A stretch of 45,512 nucleotides of DNA, taken from assembly GCA_947576945.1 (NCBI GenBank), contig CANPTH010000034.1, forward strand, positions 1 to 45,512. Direction: 5' to 3'. The notes beneath the pieces are model-generated. The model worked only from the letters and a program-made list of their open reading frames with translations. It had not been told where the DNA came from and did no database searches. The translations under genes and the position numbers were made by a program. Source of the stretch: an uncultured Lachnospiraceae bacterium. GTDB taxonomy: Bacteria; Bacillota; Clostridia; Lachnospirales; Lachnospiraceae. Positions 23,413 to 31,902 of the stretch are shown piece after piece; position 1 is the first letter of the stretch, and every line of letters starts with the position of its first letter.

Positions 23413-24723
23413 ATGTTCTTGGATCGGAAGGATGGGAACAAACTGCATAAGGGAAGCGTACTGGTTGGGTATGACCTGGGAAACCGGTATTCTCAGATCA
23501 GTTACTGTATCTATGGGCAGGAGGACGTGGATACGGTGGCAACTGTGGTTGGAACGAAGCAGTATAATATTCCGACAGTATTATGTAAACGCAAAGGGGC
23601 TAATCAATGGCTTTATGGCAAGGACGCCGTAAAAAGTGAGCAGGAGGATATGATTCCGGTTACCGGTCTTGTTACCCTGGCGAGAAAGGGCGAAGAGGTG
23701 AAACTGGAGGACGAAACCTTCGACCCGGTGGCATTGCTCACGCTGTTCATCCGCCGTACTATGACTTTGATGAATTTTATAGCGCCTGTTGAGAAAATCG
23801 ATGCGATCATGTTTACGGTGGATGAACCGGATGACCGGATGGTGGAAATTTTAACGTTGGTATCGGCGAATCTTGGCCTGAAAACACCGCGCATATTTTT
23901 CCAGGGCCATACGGAAAGCTTTTATTCTTTTATGCTGCATCAGCCGGCAGATCTGTGGTATCATCAGGTGCTGGCCTGCGAACATGACGGCCTGCGGTTG
24001 AAACTGTATCGAATGGAATGCAATAAGCGTACCACGCCGGTCGTTGTCCTGATTGAGGAACAGATCTACGAGACACTTGTGATCCCGGAAGAGTCGGAGG
24101 ACGAGAAAGTCAGACAGGATGCCGGCCGTCTGGCGGATGAGAGATTCCTGGGCATACTGCAGGGCATGTGCGAAGGAAGGTTTATATCGACCGTCTATCT
24201 TCTGGGAGACGGATTCCGGACCGGATGGCAGGAGCGGTCTTTACAGTTTCTTTGCCGTAACAGGCGGGTGTTTCAGGGAAATAACCTTTTCAGTAAAGGC
24301 GCCTGCTATGGCCTTCTGGAGAAGCTGGAGCCGGGGGAAGAGGGCAGGAAGCATGTTTTTCTCGGAAGAGATATGCTGAAAGCCAATATAGGCATGCATG
24401 TCATGCGGCAGGGAAAGGAGTCCTATTATGCGCTTCTGGATGCCGGAGAGAACTGGTATGAATTATACAAAGAGTGTGATTTCCTCCTGACGAAGGAGAA
24501 AGAGCTGAAGTTTGTGATAACGCCGCTTGACGGAAAACACGTGCAGACGAAGGTGATCACTCTGTCGGGAGAAAGTGATAATGGGGCGCCTTTTACAAGA
24601 TACCATATGGAAATGAAAATGAACGCGCCAAATCAGGTGTGCATTAAAGTGACGGATCTGGGATTCGGTGATTTTTTTGAGGCGGGCGGAAGCGTTTGGG
24701 AGGAGTCTTTTCAGGTATCCTGA
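23413..24723 (+). CDS. ASKHA (Hsp70/actin)-fold protein, DUF5716-like
   Basis: The 436-residue protein has the hallmarks of a sugar-kinase/Hsp70/actin nucleotide-binding fold: VGYDLGNRYSQISYCIYG near the N-terminus (phosphate-1 type strand-turn), a central IDAIMFTVDEPDD (about 140) and a C-terminal STVYLLGDGFRTGW (about 270, like the adenosine motif) followed by KGACYGLLE. The C-terminal 110 residues are beta-rich and may be the separate DUF5716 C-terminal domain. No transmembrane segment is present. ATG 23413 is preferred because the fold begins soon after; the longer frame to 23341 crosses a hairpin and lacks a site. It probably works with the very large protein upstream and the helical-repeat protein 20 bp downstream. 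Function unknown. Confidence 0.65.
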   Translation: MFLDRKDGNKLHKGSVLVGYDLGNRYSQISYCIYGQEDVDTVATVVGTKQYNIPTVLCKRKGANQWLYGKDAVKSEQEDMIPVTGLVTLARKGEEVKLEDETFDPVALLTLFIRRTMTLMNFIAPVEKIDAIMFTVDEPDDRMVEILTLVSANLGLKTPRIFFQGHTESFYSFMLHQPADLWYHQVLACEHDGLRLKLYRMECNKRTTPVVVLIEEQIYETLVIPEESEDEKVRQDAGRLADERFLGILQGMCEGRFISTVYLLGDGFRTGWQERSLQFLCRNRRVFQGNNLFSKGACYGLLEKLEPGEEGRKHVFLGRDMLKANIGMHVMRQGKESYYALLDAGENWYELYKECDFLLTKEKELKFVITPLDGKHVQTKVITLSGESDNGAPFTRYHMEMKMNAPNQVCIKVTDLGFGDFFEAGGSVWEESFQVS

Positions 24724-24742
24724 ATGAAAAGGACGGAAGAAA

Positions 24743-25588
24743 ATGGGACAGATCATACTGGGGACCGGCAGGCAGGCCGGGCAACCCTACTTCGTAGAGA
24801 AATTTTACGTTAATTTATATTCGGTGGAGGAGCTGTGTTATCTGCTGGTGGAGAAGGCGGAGATGCTGGATCCGGAGATCATGCGCAGAGACCTGGTGCA
24901 GTGGCTGGATGAGCAGTGCGGTTTAAATCAGCTGGCGCATGCATTGTATTCCCTGCTGAACCAGAATGGTTCCACGGCGGCATTTGCGGGTATTATATTG
25001 GAGTATGTAAATTTGTATCCGGCGGAGGTGGTGTCCAGAACAGAGGAGATCATCAGGAACAATGAGGATTTAAGCCCCTGGGAGCGCCAGAAAGCCAAGG
25101 CGGATTATATGCTGCTGCACGGAAGATTCTACGGGGCATTGAAGCAGTACCATTCCCTTCTCACGCAGATCCCGGAGACGAACAGGCCGCTGCGGTCACA
25201 GGTTTTGCATAATATGGGAGTGGCTTATGCGAAACTGTTTATGTTCAGGCAGGCTGCCGATCGGTTCCTGCAGGCCTATGAGGCCGACGGTGTGGAAGAC
25301 AGCCTGGCGCTGTACCTGGCCAGCGTGCGTTTTTACAGTCAGGATAAAGAGTACATTTCCTTTATTGCCGATCATCCGGAGTATCATAATGCATCGCTGC
25401 GGGTAGAGCGGCGGATGGAGCAGGCGGCAGGACAGTTTGAGGCGACGGATGAGAATCGTATGCTGTTTACGCTGCAGGTGTTCAAAGAGGAAGGAAGCAG
25501 TACGGCTGGAAATGATACGCCTTATTATGAGGAGATCGAGAAGCTGACGAATGAACTGAAAGAACGATACAGAGAGTATGTGTCATAG
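24743..25588 (+). CDS. Helical-repeat (TPR-like) protein of the DUF5716 operon
   Basis: The 281-residue soluble protein begins MGQIILGTGRQAGQPYFVEKFYVNLYSVEELCYLL. It then has helical pairs including a recognisable TPR near residues 125-180 (KADYMLLHGRFYGALKQYHSLL and HNMGVAYAKLFMFRQAADRFLQAYEADG). It ends in a charged helix (YEEIEKLTNELKERYREYV). It starts 20 bp after the ASKHA-fold gene with AAAGGACGG upstream, so translation is likely coupled. The opening glycine-rich segment is distinctive and may be a docking region. Likely an adaptor within a complex formed by the operon; that is inference. Confidence 0.6.
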   Translation: MGQIILGTGRQAGQPYFVEKFYVNLYSVEELCYLLVEKAEMLDPEIMRRDLVQWLDEQCGLNQLAHALYSLLNQNGSTAAFAGIILEYVNLYPAEVVSRTEEIIRNNEDLSPWERQKAKADYMLLHGRFYGALKQYHSLLTQIPETNRPLRSQVLHNMGVAYAKLFMFRQAADRFLQAYEADGVEDSLALYLASVRFYSQDKEYISFIADHPEYHNASLRVERRMEQAAGQFEATDENRMLFTLQVFKEEGSSTAGNDTPYYEEIEKLTNELKERYREYVS

Positions 25589-25638
25589 GATGTAAGATGT
25601 TGTAACCGTGAAGAACGTGTAACTTGGCGAAGAGCGAT

Positions 25639-25686
25639 ATGGAAAATATGGAAAATATGGAAAATCTGGACAGGCGGAAGAGATAA
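25639..25686 (+). CDS. Candidate 15-residue leader peptide with MEN repeats
   Basis: A short frame encodes three Met-Glu-Asn units and then Leu-Asp-Arg-Arg-Lys-Arg. It arises from a 9-bp tandem repeat (ATATGGAAA three times). Its TAA stop overlaps the next gene's ATG as TAATG, a typical coupling junction. The ribosome binding site is weak. It could be a coupling peptide or simply chance repeat expansion. Confidence 0.3.
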   Translation: MENMENMENLDRRKR

Positions 25687-26882
25687 TGGGATGGTTTAAG
25701 AATCTGAAAGATAAATTATTTGACAAAAAAGACCGGGCAGACCTCTATGAAGGCGAGTGGGAAGAGGAGGAGGTCGAGCACCAGATCGACTATGACAATA
25801 AGGAGCAGAGGGATGATTACGTCAAAAACTGTCTGGAACGTATGGCGGATGCGACGAAAGAGCTGGAGAACCTGACTTACGAATATGATATGGTCACATC
25901 ATATCTGAAGGATATGGAAGAGATCGATGCGCTTCCACCGGAGGAGAAGGAGCAGTTGAAAGAATGCGCCGGACGGGTAGCTGACCTGCAGAGCAGCAGG
26001 GCGGATTTCATGGAACGGCCGCGCCGGATCAGCGAAGAAAACTATCAGCTTATGGAGAGGATAGCCGATGAAGTGGATGAGGGCTATGAGAAGCTCAGTG
26101 AGACAGAGGAGTACCAGAATCTGATCAGGCAGGATCTTAGCCGGCTGGACGGAGAGAGACATGCTTACGCCTATCGTAGAAGTGAAGTTATGGGTGTTAT
26201 CGCCGATACGAGAGGGATGGCGGTCATCTGTGTGGTGGCGTTGGGGCTTTGTGTTTTACTGCTGCTTCTGTTACAGTTTTTCCTGGAAATGGATACGGGA
26301 ATCGGGTATTTGCTGACAGCGGCAGCGGCAGCGGTGACGATCACGGTGATCTATGTGAAGCATCTGGACGCAAGACAGGAGCTGCGCCGGGTGGAGAATG
26401 GGATCAATAAGATTATCCTGCTGCAGAATAAGGTGAAGATCAGATATGTCAACAATACCAATCTGCTGGAATACCTGCAGCTGAAATACGGGGTAGGCAG
26501 CGCAAAGGAATTGATGGAATTGTGGAGAAATTATGAGACGGAGAAAGCGGAGCGGGAAAGTCTCAGAAAAGCGGAAAGAGATCTTGATTATAACGAGCGG
26601 GAACTGTTGCAGATGTTAAAGTGCTACCAGATCAAGGATCCGGCCATATGGCTGCACCAGACGGAAGCGATTCTGGATCGGAAAGAGATGGTGGAGATCC
26701 GTCATAATTTGATTGTCAGGAGACAGTCCCTGCGCCGACGGATGGATTACAACAAGGAAGTGGTGGCCGGCGGTTCCCAGCAGGAGATCAAAGAGCTGGT
26801 GGAGAAGTATCCGCAGTATGCCGGAGAGGTTATGAAATATGTGGAGGAGTATGAGAAGAAATACCAGAAAGAGCCGGAGTGA
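25686..26882 (+). CDS. Coiled-coil membrane protein of the DUF5716 operon
   Basis: Function unknown. Of the 398 residues, 1-175 are a highly charged, mostly helical cytoplasmic region opening GWFKNLKDKLFDKKDR (an amphipathic, membrane-touching helix). Two adjacent membrane helices follow at about 178-222 (MAVICVVALGLCVLLLLLLQF and a second after a short loop with IGYLLTAAAAAVTITVIYV). Then comes a long C-terminal helical/coiled-coil region (about 225-398). Both ends are predicted cytoplasmic, giving a hairpin-anchored scaffold. As the only membrane protein in the operon, it may anchor the ASKHA-fold and large helical proteins to the membrane. The start overlaps the stop of the small MEN frame. 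Confidence 0.6.
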   Translation: MGWFKNLKDKLFDKKDRADLYEGEWEEEEVEHQIDYDNKEQRDDYVKNCLERMADATKELENLTYEYDMVTSYLKDMEEIDALPPEEKEQLKECAGRVADLQSSRADFMERPRRISEENYQLMERIADEVDEGYEKLSETEEYQNLIRQDLSRLDGERHAYAYRRSEVMGVIADTRGMAVICVVALGLCVLLLLLLQFFLEMDTGIGYLLTAAAAAVTITVIYVKHLDARQELRRVENGINKIILLQNKVKIRYVNNTNLLEYLQLKYGVGSAKELMELWRNYETEKAERESLRKAERDLDYNERELLQMLKCYQIKDPAIWLHQTEAILDRKEMVEIRHNLIVRRQSLRRRMDYNKEVVAGGSQQEIKELVEKYPQYAGEVMKYVEEYEKKYQKEPE

Positions 26883-26904
26883 AGCGTACAGGATAGAAGA
26901 GGAG

Positions 26905-26973
26905 ATGCGGTGGTTCGATGTGCCGGAGGAAACAAAGGCATGGATGAATAAGATGGAGGAGAAGACAGTATGA
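26905..26973 (+). CDS. Candidate 22-residue peptide coupled to purB
   Basis: An ATG at 26905 opens MRWFDVPEETKAWMNKMEEK and two more residues, and its TGA overlaps the purB ATG (ATGA). GAGGAG directly abuts the ATG, so its own initiation is doubtful. The codon use and amphipathic look are protein-like, but so short a frame can occur by chance. Confidence 0.25.
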   Translation: MRWFDVPEETKAWMNKMEEKTV

Positions 26974-28421
26974 GTACAGACAGATATGTAAGTCCGTTAT
27001 CGGAGCGGTACGCCAGTAAGGAGATGCAGTATATTTTCTCGCCGGATATGAAATTCCGGACATGGCGGAAGCTGTGGATCGCGCTGGCGGAGACAGAGAT
27101 GGAGCTGGGACTTTGCCAGAACGGGCAGCCGGTTATCACACAGGAACAGATCGACGAGCTGAAAGCGCATGCGGAAGATATCAACTATGATGTGGCGAAG
27201 GCGCGGGAGAAGGAAGTGCGGCATGACGTGATGAGCCATGTCTATGCTTACGGACAGCAGTGCCCGAAGGCGGCAGGCATTATTCATCTGGGTGCGACCT
27301 CCTGTTATGTGGGGGACAATACGGATATTATCGTGATGACACAGGCTCTGCGTCTGGTGAAAAAGAAGCTGGTGAATGTGGTGGCGGAACTTGCCAGGTT
27401 TGCACGGGAGTACAAAGGGCTTCCGACGCTTGCCTTTACACATTTTCAGCCGGCACAGCCGACGACGGTGGGCAAGCGGGCAACGCTCTGGGCACAGGAA
27501 TTCTGTCTGGATCTGGAAGACCTCGACTATGTGCTATCGACGATGAAGCTTTTGGGTTCCAAGGGCACGACAGGAACCCAGGCCTCTTTTCTGGAGCTGT
27601 TCGATGGAGATCAGGAGACTATTGACAGGATTGATCCAATGATCGCACAGAAGATGGGATTTGAGAAATGCTATCCGGTTTCAGGACAGACCTATTCCCG
27701 TAAAGTGGATACCAGGGTGTGCAATGTACTGGCCGGAATCGCGGCCTCAGCCCATAAGATGTCCAATGATATCAGGCTGCTGCAGCACCTGAAAGAGGTG
27801 GAGGAACCTTTCGAGAAGAGCCAGATCGGCTCCTCAGCCATGGCGTATAAGCGCAATCCGATGCGGAGTGAGAGAATCGCATCCCTGTCCCGCTATGTGA
27901 TGGTGGATGCGCTGAATCCGGCCATTACTTCGGCGACACAGTGGTTTGAGAGGACGCTGGATGATTCTGCCAATAAAAGGCTGTCGATTCCGGAAGCCTT
28001 TCTGGCGGTGGACGGCATTCTGGATCTGTGTCTGAATGTGGTGGACGGACTGGTGGTATATGACAAGGTGATCACAAAGCGGCTTATGAGTGAGCTGCCA
28101 TTTATGGCTACGGAAAATATAATGATGGATGCGGTGAAGCTGGGCGGCAACAGACAGGAGCTGCATGAGAGGATCAGAGAACTGTCCATGGAAGCCGGCG
28201 CACATGTAAAAAAGGATGGCCGGGAAAATGACCTGCTGGAGCTGATTGCGGCCGATCCTGCCTTTAATCTGTCGGAGGAGGAGCTTAAGGAGACAATGGA
28301 TCCGAAGAAGTATGTGGGACGGGCGCCGATACAGGTGGAGAAGTTCCTGGAGGAAGTCGTGCAGCCGATTCTGGAGGAGAATGAGGCGCTGCTGGGAGTG
28401 AAGGCAGAGATTCATGTCTGA
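26970..28421 (+). CDS. purB: Adenylosuccinate lyase
   Basis: Catalyses two fumarate-releasing steps of purine synthesis (SAICAR to AICAR, and adenylosuccinate to AMP). The 483 residues carry the fumarase/aspartase superfamily signatures: HLGATSCYVGDNTD (about 109), THFQPAQPTTVGKRA (about 155), and the flexible catalytic loop with Ser in GSSAMAYKRNPMRSE (about 287). Length matches the longer PurB type common in Clostridia. GGAGGAGA lies at suitable distance before the ATG. It begins 88 bp after the DUF5716 operon with no terminator visible, so read-through is possible; there is no purine riboswitch. It stands apart from other pur genes. Confidence 0.93.
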   Translation: MSTDRYVSPLSERYASKEMQYIFSPDMKFRTWRKLWIALAETEMELGLCQNGQPVITQEQIDELKAHAEDINYDVAKAREKEVRHDVMSHVYAYGQQCPKAAGIIHLGATSCYVGDNTDIIVMTQALRLVKKKLVNVVAELARFAREYKGLPTLAFTHFQPAQPTTVGKRATLWAQEFCLDLEDLDYVLSTMKLLGSKGTTGTQASFLELFDGDQETIDRIDPMIAQKMGFEKCYPVSGQTYSRKVDTRVCNVLAGIAASAHKMSNDIRLLQHLKEVEEPFEKSQIGSSAMAYKRNPMRSERIASLSRYVMVDALNPAITSATQWFERTLDDSANKRLSIPEAFLAVDGILDLCLNVVDGLVVYDKVITKRLMSELPFMATENIMMDAVKLGGNRQELHERIRELSMEAGAHVKKDGRENDLLELIAADPAFNLSEEELKETMDPKKYVGRAPIQVEKFLEEVVQPILEENEALLGVKAEIHV

Positions 28422-28541
28422 GCATACGGCGCCGGGGTGCGCCCTGGCAGAACCGTGAGAAAAGCGACTTGCAGGTAACGGCGAAGCAGGGAGCAGCGCC
28501 GGTACGATGCAGAGACTTTAGGGGATACAGAGGAAAAGCAG

Positions 28542-29666
28542 GTGTATGTATTGCGGAAGAGAAGGATATGGGGCAGGTACATATGGATGGGAATGGCTGT
28601 GACAGCATTGTGCGTCAGCATGGGAATGTCTGCGGCGGCGAAAGAAGAGACTGCACAGGGGAATACGGACCGCCAGGTGCTGGAGGCGTATGAGGAGTAT
28701 CAGGAGCGGTTGAATGGGATCGAGCGGCGGACGGAGATTGCAGGAAGCGGTTTTTCTGTGATCGAGGATCAGATCTTTCCGCTGGAGACGGCCTGTTATG
28801 GGGAGATCCTGTTAGTGCCTGCCATGGAAGAGCGTTACCGGCGGCTGGCGCTGTTTTTTACGAAGGAAGACGGGACGGTGGTGTATCGGACGGATCAGCT
28901 GGCAGCCAACAGCTGGAATATGGGGACTCTGGAACAGCCTGTCGTGGAGATTGGAGCCGTTTCGTTTCAGGATCTGAACCGGGACGGGCGGATGGATATT
29001 GTGCTGATCGTCACCTGCCGGAACCGGACAGGGCTGTATGCAGGCAGGGAGTATAAGGTAGGAGATGTGCTTTTCCAGGGAGAAAAGGGATTCTACCGGG
29101 ATTACCGGATCTCAGATAAGATCAATAGATTCGGGATGAACAAGAGCGCGGAAAGTATCATTGCGTATGTCAGGGATGGGCGTTCCGCAGAATTCCTCTA
29201 TACGGCGTCCACGAAAGAGGAGCTTTTAAAGAATGGCTTTGTCATTACGAAGGAGCAGGACTATTTCAGACAGTTCGAGAAGCTGGGGCATCTGGAGGTA
29301 ATGCCGGGAAGCTACACGATTGCCGAGTTTTCGATTTTCATGATCTATCTGGTGGATGAACAGGGGAATATTGTCTGGAGCTTCCAGCCCATGGGAGACT
29401 ATGACAATCTTTATGCGCTTAAAGGGATCACCTGCCGGGATATTGACGGGGACGGCATGAAAGACCTGCTGGTATTTGCCCGTTACAGCTATGAGGGAAG
29501 CGTGGACGAGGTGGTGATTGAGAGTGATTATCAGATCTATTACCAGAGAACCAGCGGTTTTGAGACGGATACGGAAGTGAAGAAGAAGGTCCGCTGCGGG
29601 GAGGAAGATACGGTGGCGGAGCTTGTAGACAGGGCGAGAGCCTATTGGGGATGGAGTCCGGAATGA
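28542..29666 (+). CDS. Exported FG-GAP/VCBS-like protein, function unknown
   Basis: The N-terminus is basic (MYVLRKRRIWGR) followed by a hydrophobic stretch ending SMGMSAAAKEE, a plausible signal peptide with cleavage after AAA near residue 33. Two Asp-rich calcium-loop motifs typical of FG-GAP repeats are visible: FQDLNRDGRMDIVLIV (about 147) and CRDIDGDGMKDLLVFARYSYEG (about 300). The start is GTG 28542 with AGAGGA upstream. Its stop overlaps the start of the response regulator gene, so the product may be the extracytoplasmic partner or sensor input of the two-component system. No catalytic motif is seen. Confidence 0.6.
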   Translation: MYVLRKRRIWGRYIWMGMAVTALCVSMGMSAAAKEETAQGNTDRQVLEAYEEYQERLNGIERRTEIAGSGFSVIEDQIFPLETACYGEILLVPAMEERYRRLALFFTKEDGTVVYRTDQLAANSWNMGTLEQPVVEIGAVSFQDLNRDGRMDIVLIVTCRNRTGLYAGREYKVGDVLFQGEKGFYRDYRISDKINRFGMNKSAESIIAYVRDGRSAEFLYTASTKEELLKNGFVITKEQDYFRQFEKLGHLEVMPGSYTIAEFSIFMIYLVDEQGNIVWSFQPMGDYDNLYALKGITCRDIDGDGMKDLLVFARYSYEGSVDEVVIESDYQIYYQRTSGFETDTEVKKKVRCGEEDTVAELVDRARAYWGWSPE

Positions 29667-30319
29667 TGATTAAGATACTGATAGTGGATGATGAAAAGCC
29701 CATCTGCGACCTGATCGATATGAATCTGTCAGCGGCGGGCTATTTCTGCGTGGCGGTGCAGGATGGTCTGGCCGCTATAGAGGCTGTGGAGAAGAACAAT
29801 TTTGACCTGGTGCTTCTGGATATCATGCTGCCGGGAGCGGATGGGTATGATGTGATGGAATATATCAGGCCCTTTAAGGTGCCGGTGATCTTTATCTCGG
29901 CGAAGCATGAGGTGAAGGACCGGGTCAGGGGGCTTAAGCTGGGAGCGGACGATTACCTGATCAAGCCTTTTGATGTGACGGAACTGCTGGCCAGGGTGGA
30001 GGCGGTCCTGCGCAGGTACAATAAAACGGATAAGGTGATCATGCTGGGCGATGTGGAGATCGACATGGAAGCGAGAAGAGTGACGCGCAGCGGCAGTCCG
30101 GTTTCACTGACCAGCAAGGAATTCGATCTGATGCTGCTTTTTGTGGAAAACCGCAATGTGGCGTTATTCCGGGAAAATCTGTATGAGCGGGTGTGGGATG
30201 ACGAATACTTTGCCAACAGCAGGACGCTGGATCTTCATGTGCAGCGGCTTCGAAAGAAGCTGGGCTGGGAGAAGAATCTGGTGGCAGTGTATAAAGTGGG
30301 ATACAGGCTGGAACTGTAG
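29663..30319 (+). CDS. OmpR/PhoB-family response regulator
   Basis: DNA-binding regulator phosphorylated by the kinase encoded just downstream. The receiver domain shows ILIVDDEKPI, the phospho-acceptor Asp in LVLLDIMLPGADGYDVM (about 53), FISAKHE (Thr/Ser switch) and LIKPF (Lys about 101). The C-terminal winged helix has the hallmark VSLTSKEFDLMLLF, FRENLYERVW and RTLDLHVQRLRKKLG. The first ATG at 29663 overlaps the upstream stop; ATG 29666 is equally possible. OmpR-type regulators bind direct repeats about one helical turn apart, as found upstream of the wall hydrolase at 32857. Confidence 0.9.
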   Translation: MMIKILIVDDEKPICDLIDMNLSAAGYFCVAVQDGLAAIEAVEKNNFDLVLLDIMLPGADGYDVMEYIRPFKVPVIFISAKHEVKDRVRGLKLGADDYLIKPFDVTELLARVEAVLRRYNKTDKVIMLGDVEIDMEARRVTRSGSPVSLTSKEFDLMLLFVENRNVALFRENLYERVWDDEYFANSRTLDLHVQRLRKKLGWEKNLVAVYKVGYRLEL

Positions 30320-30384
30320 GGCATGGATCTGGGATTCTGCCTGAGTGGGTTATACTAATCAGGGGAAGGGAATGGATACAGAGA

Positions 30385-31902
30385 ATGAAATTTTCCCGGA
30401 AGTTGTTGCTTTGGACGACGATCATTATAGCGATCACGCTGGGCTTAAGCGGGTTTTATTTTGTCAATTATGTATTTCGGACTTCGCTGGAGCGGGAGGT
30501 CGGCCAGGCATTGGACGAGAACAGCATACTGCGGTTTGCCTTTCAGACGGCGGCGTTAAATGTACCGTTAAAATATGACCTGCTGCAGGATGGATCCGTG
30601 GAGCAGATCGCATCTAATCTGGAGACCAGCGGCCAGGGCAGCGGGCGTCTTCTGCGGCTTTCCGATGAGGGGAAAGAGGTGCTTTACGCCAGTGACGGGT
30701 TTGAGGCGGATGCTGCCCTGCTGGAGCAGACAGCGGAAAACAGATATGCGTACCGTGTGATACAGGAGGGGGAGCGTTATTATATCCAGACGGGCAGCAG
30801 TGTCAATGCGCTGGGCAGAGATCTGTATCTGGAGACACTCAGGGATGTATCCCAGGTATTTGCGGAGAGAAAGATGGGATTTACGGTTTACCGCAGACTG
30901 ATGGTACTGATGCTGGTTCTGGGAATCGTGATCATGCACTTTATTGCTTCCCGTCTGACGAAGCCGATCCGTCTTCTGATGAAGGCCACGAGAGAGATGG
31001 CAGCGGGAGATTACGGATACCGGGCCGAGCAGGTCAGCAGTGATGAGCTGGGGCAGCTGACGCAGGACTTTAACCATATGTCGGAGGAGCTGGAGAAGAC
31101 CATTGGCCAGCTGGAGGAGGAAGTGCAGTCGCGGGAAGAGTTCGTGGGTGCTTTTGCCCATGAGTTGAAGACGCCGCTGACTTCCATCATCGGGTATGCG
31201 GATATGCTGCGTTCCAGAAAGCTGGATGAAGAGAAAAGCTTTCGCTCTGCCAACTATATTTATACGGAAGGCAAACGACTGGAGACCATGTCACTGCGGC
31301 TGCTGGATATCATGGTGACGAAGAAGGAGGGAGCAAGGCTGCAGAAGGTTTCTACGGAGACGTTATTTGAGTATCTGCGGAATATGTTTCTTCCCAGGGA
31401 AGATATGGATTTCCTGTTCCGCTATGAGGAGGCGGTGGTGACGGCGGACGCCAGCCTGATCCAGACGGTGCTCGTAAACCTGATCGACAATGCCTGTAAG
31501 GCTTCGGAGTCTGGCAGCAGGATCGAGATCGAAGGGTATGCGGTGGAAGCGGCATCGGAAGAAGTGGAAAGGGCAGCCAGAGGCAAGGCGGAGAAGAGGA
31601 AGGTGGAAAAAGGGAAAGCGGAAAGGACAGAGAGAGAAAGAGCAGAAATGACGGGATATTGGTTCGGTGTCAGAGATTATGGCATCGGGATTCCGGAACA
31701 GGAGGTATCCAGAGTCACGCAGGCATTTTATATGGTGGATAAATCCAGGTCACGCAGCAGAAACGGCGCCGGCCTGGGACTGGCGCTCTGTACGGAGATT
31801 CTGGCGCTGCATGGAAGCAGGCTGGAGATCAGGAGCGTACCAGGACAGGGAACAACGGCGGGATTCTTCTTATGGGAAGAGGGAAAGGAGGCCGCAGTAT
31901 GA
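30385..31902 (+). CDS. Membrane sensor histidine kinase with charged insertion in the ATPase domain
   Basis: The 505 residues have a membrane helix near the N-terminus (WTTIIIAITLGLSGFYFVNYV), an extracytoplasmic sensor of about 130 residues without a PAS signature, a second helix (LMVLMLVLGIVIMHFIA), HAMP (LTKPIRLLMKATREMAAGDYGYR), HisKA with His in FAHELKTPLTSIIGYADML (about 258), and HATPase_c with NLIDNACKAS, DYGIGIPEQEV and GAGLGLALC. A lysine/glutamate/arginine-rich stretch of about 40 residues (KAEKRKVEKGKAERTERERAE, about 400-420) interrupts the ATPase domain between the N-box strands and the G1 box. It overlaps the next gene by four bases (ATGA). Confidence 0.88.
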   Translation: MKFSRKLLLWTTIIIAITLGLSGFYFVNYVFRTSLEREVGQALDENSILRFAFQTAALNVPLKYDLLQDGSVEQIASNLETSGQGSGRLLRLSDEGKEVLYASDGFEADAALLEQTAENRYAYRVIQEGERYYIQTGSSVNALGRDLYLETLRDVSQVFAERKMGFTVYRRLMVLMLVLGIVIMHFIASRLTKPIRLLMKATREMAAGDYGYRAEQVSSDELGQLTQDFNHMSEELEKTIGQLEEEVQSREEFVGAFAHELKTPLTSIIGYADMLRSRKLDEEKSFRSANYIYTEGKRLETMSLRLLDIMVTKKEGARLQKVSTETLFEYLRNMFLPREDMDFLFRYEEAVVTADASLIQTVLVNLIDNACKASESGSRIEIEGYAVEAASEEVERAARGKAEKRKVEKGKAERTERERAEMTGYWFGVRDYGIGIPEQEVSRVTQAFYMVDKSRSRSRNGAGLGLALCTEILALHGSRLEIRSVPGQGTTAGFFLWEEGKEAAV

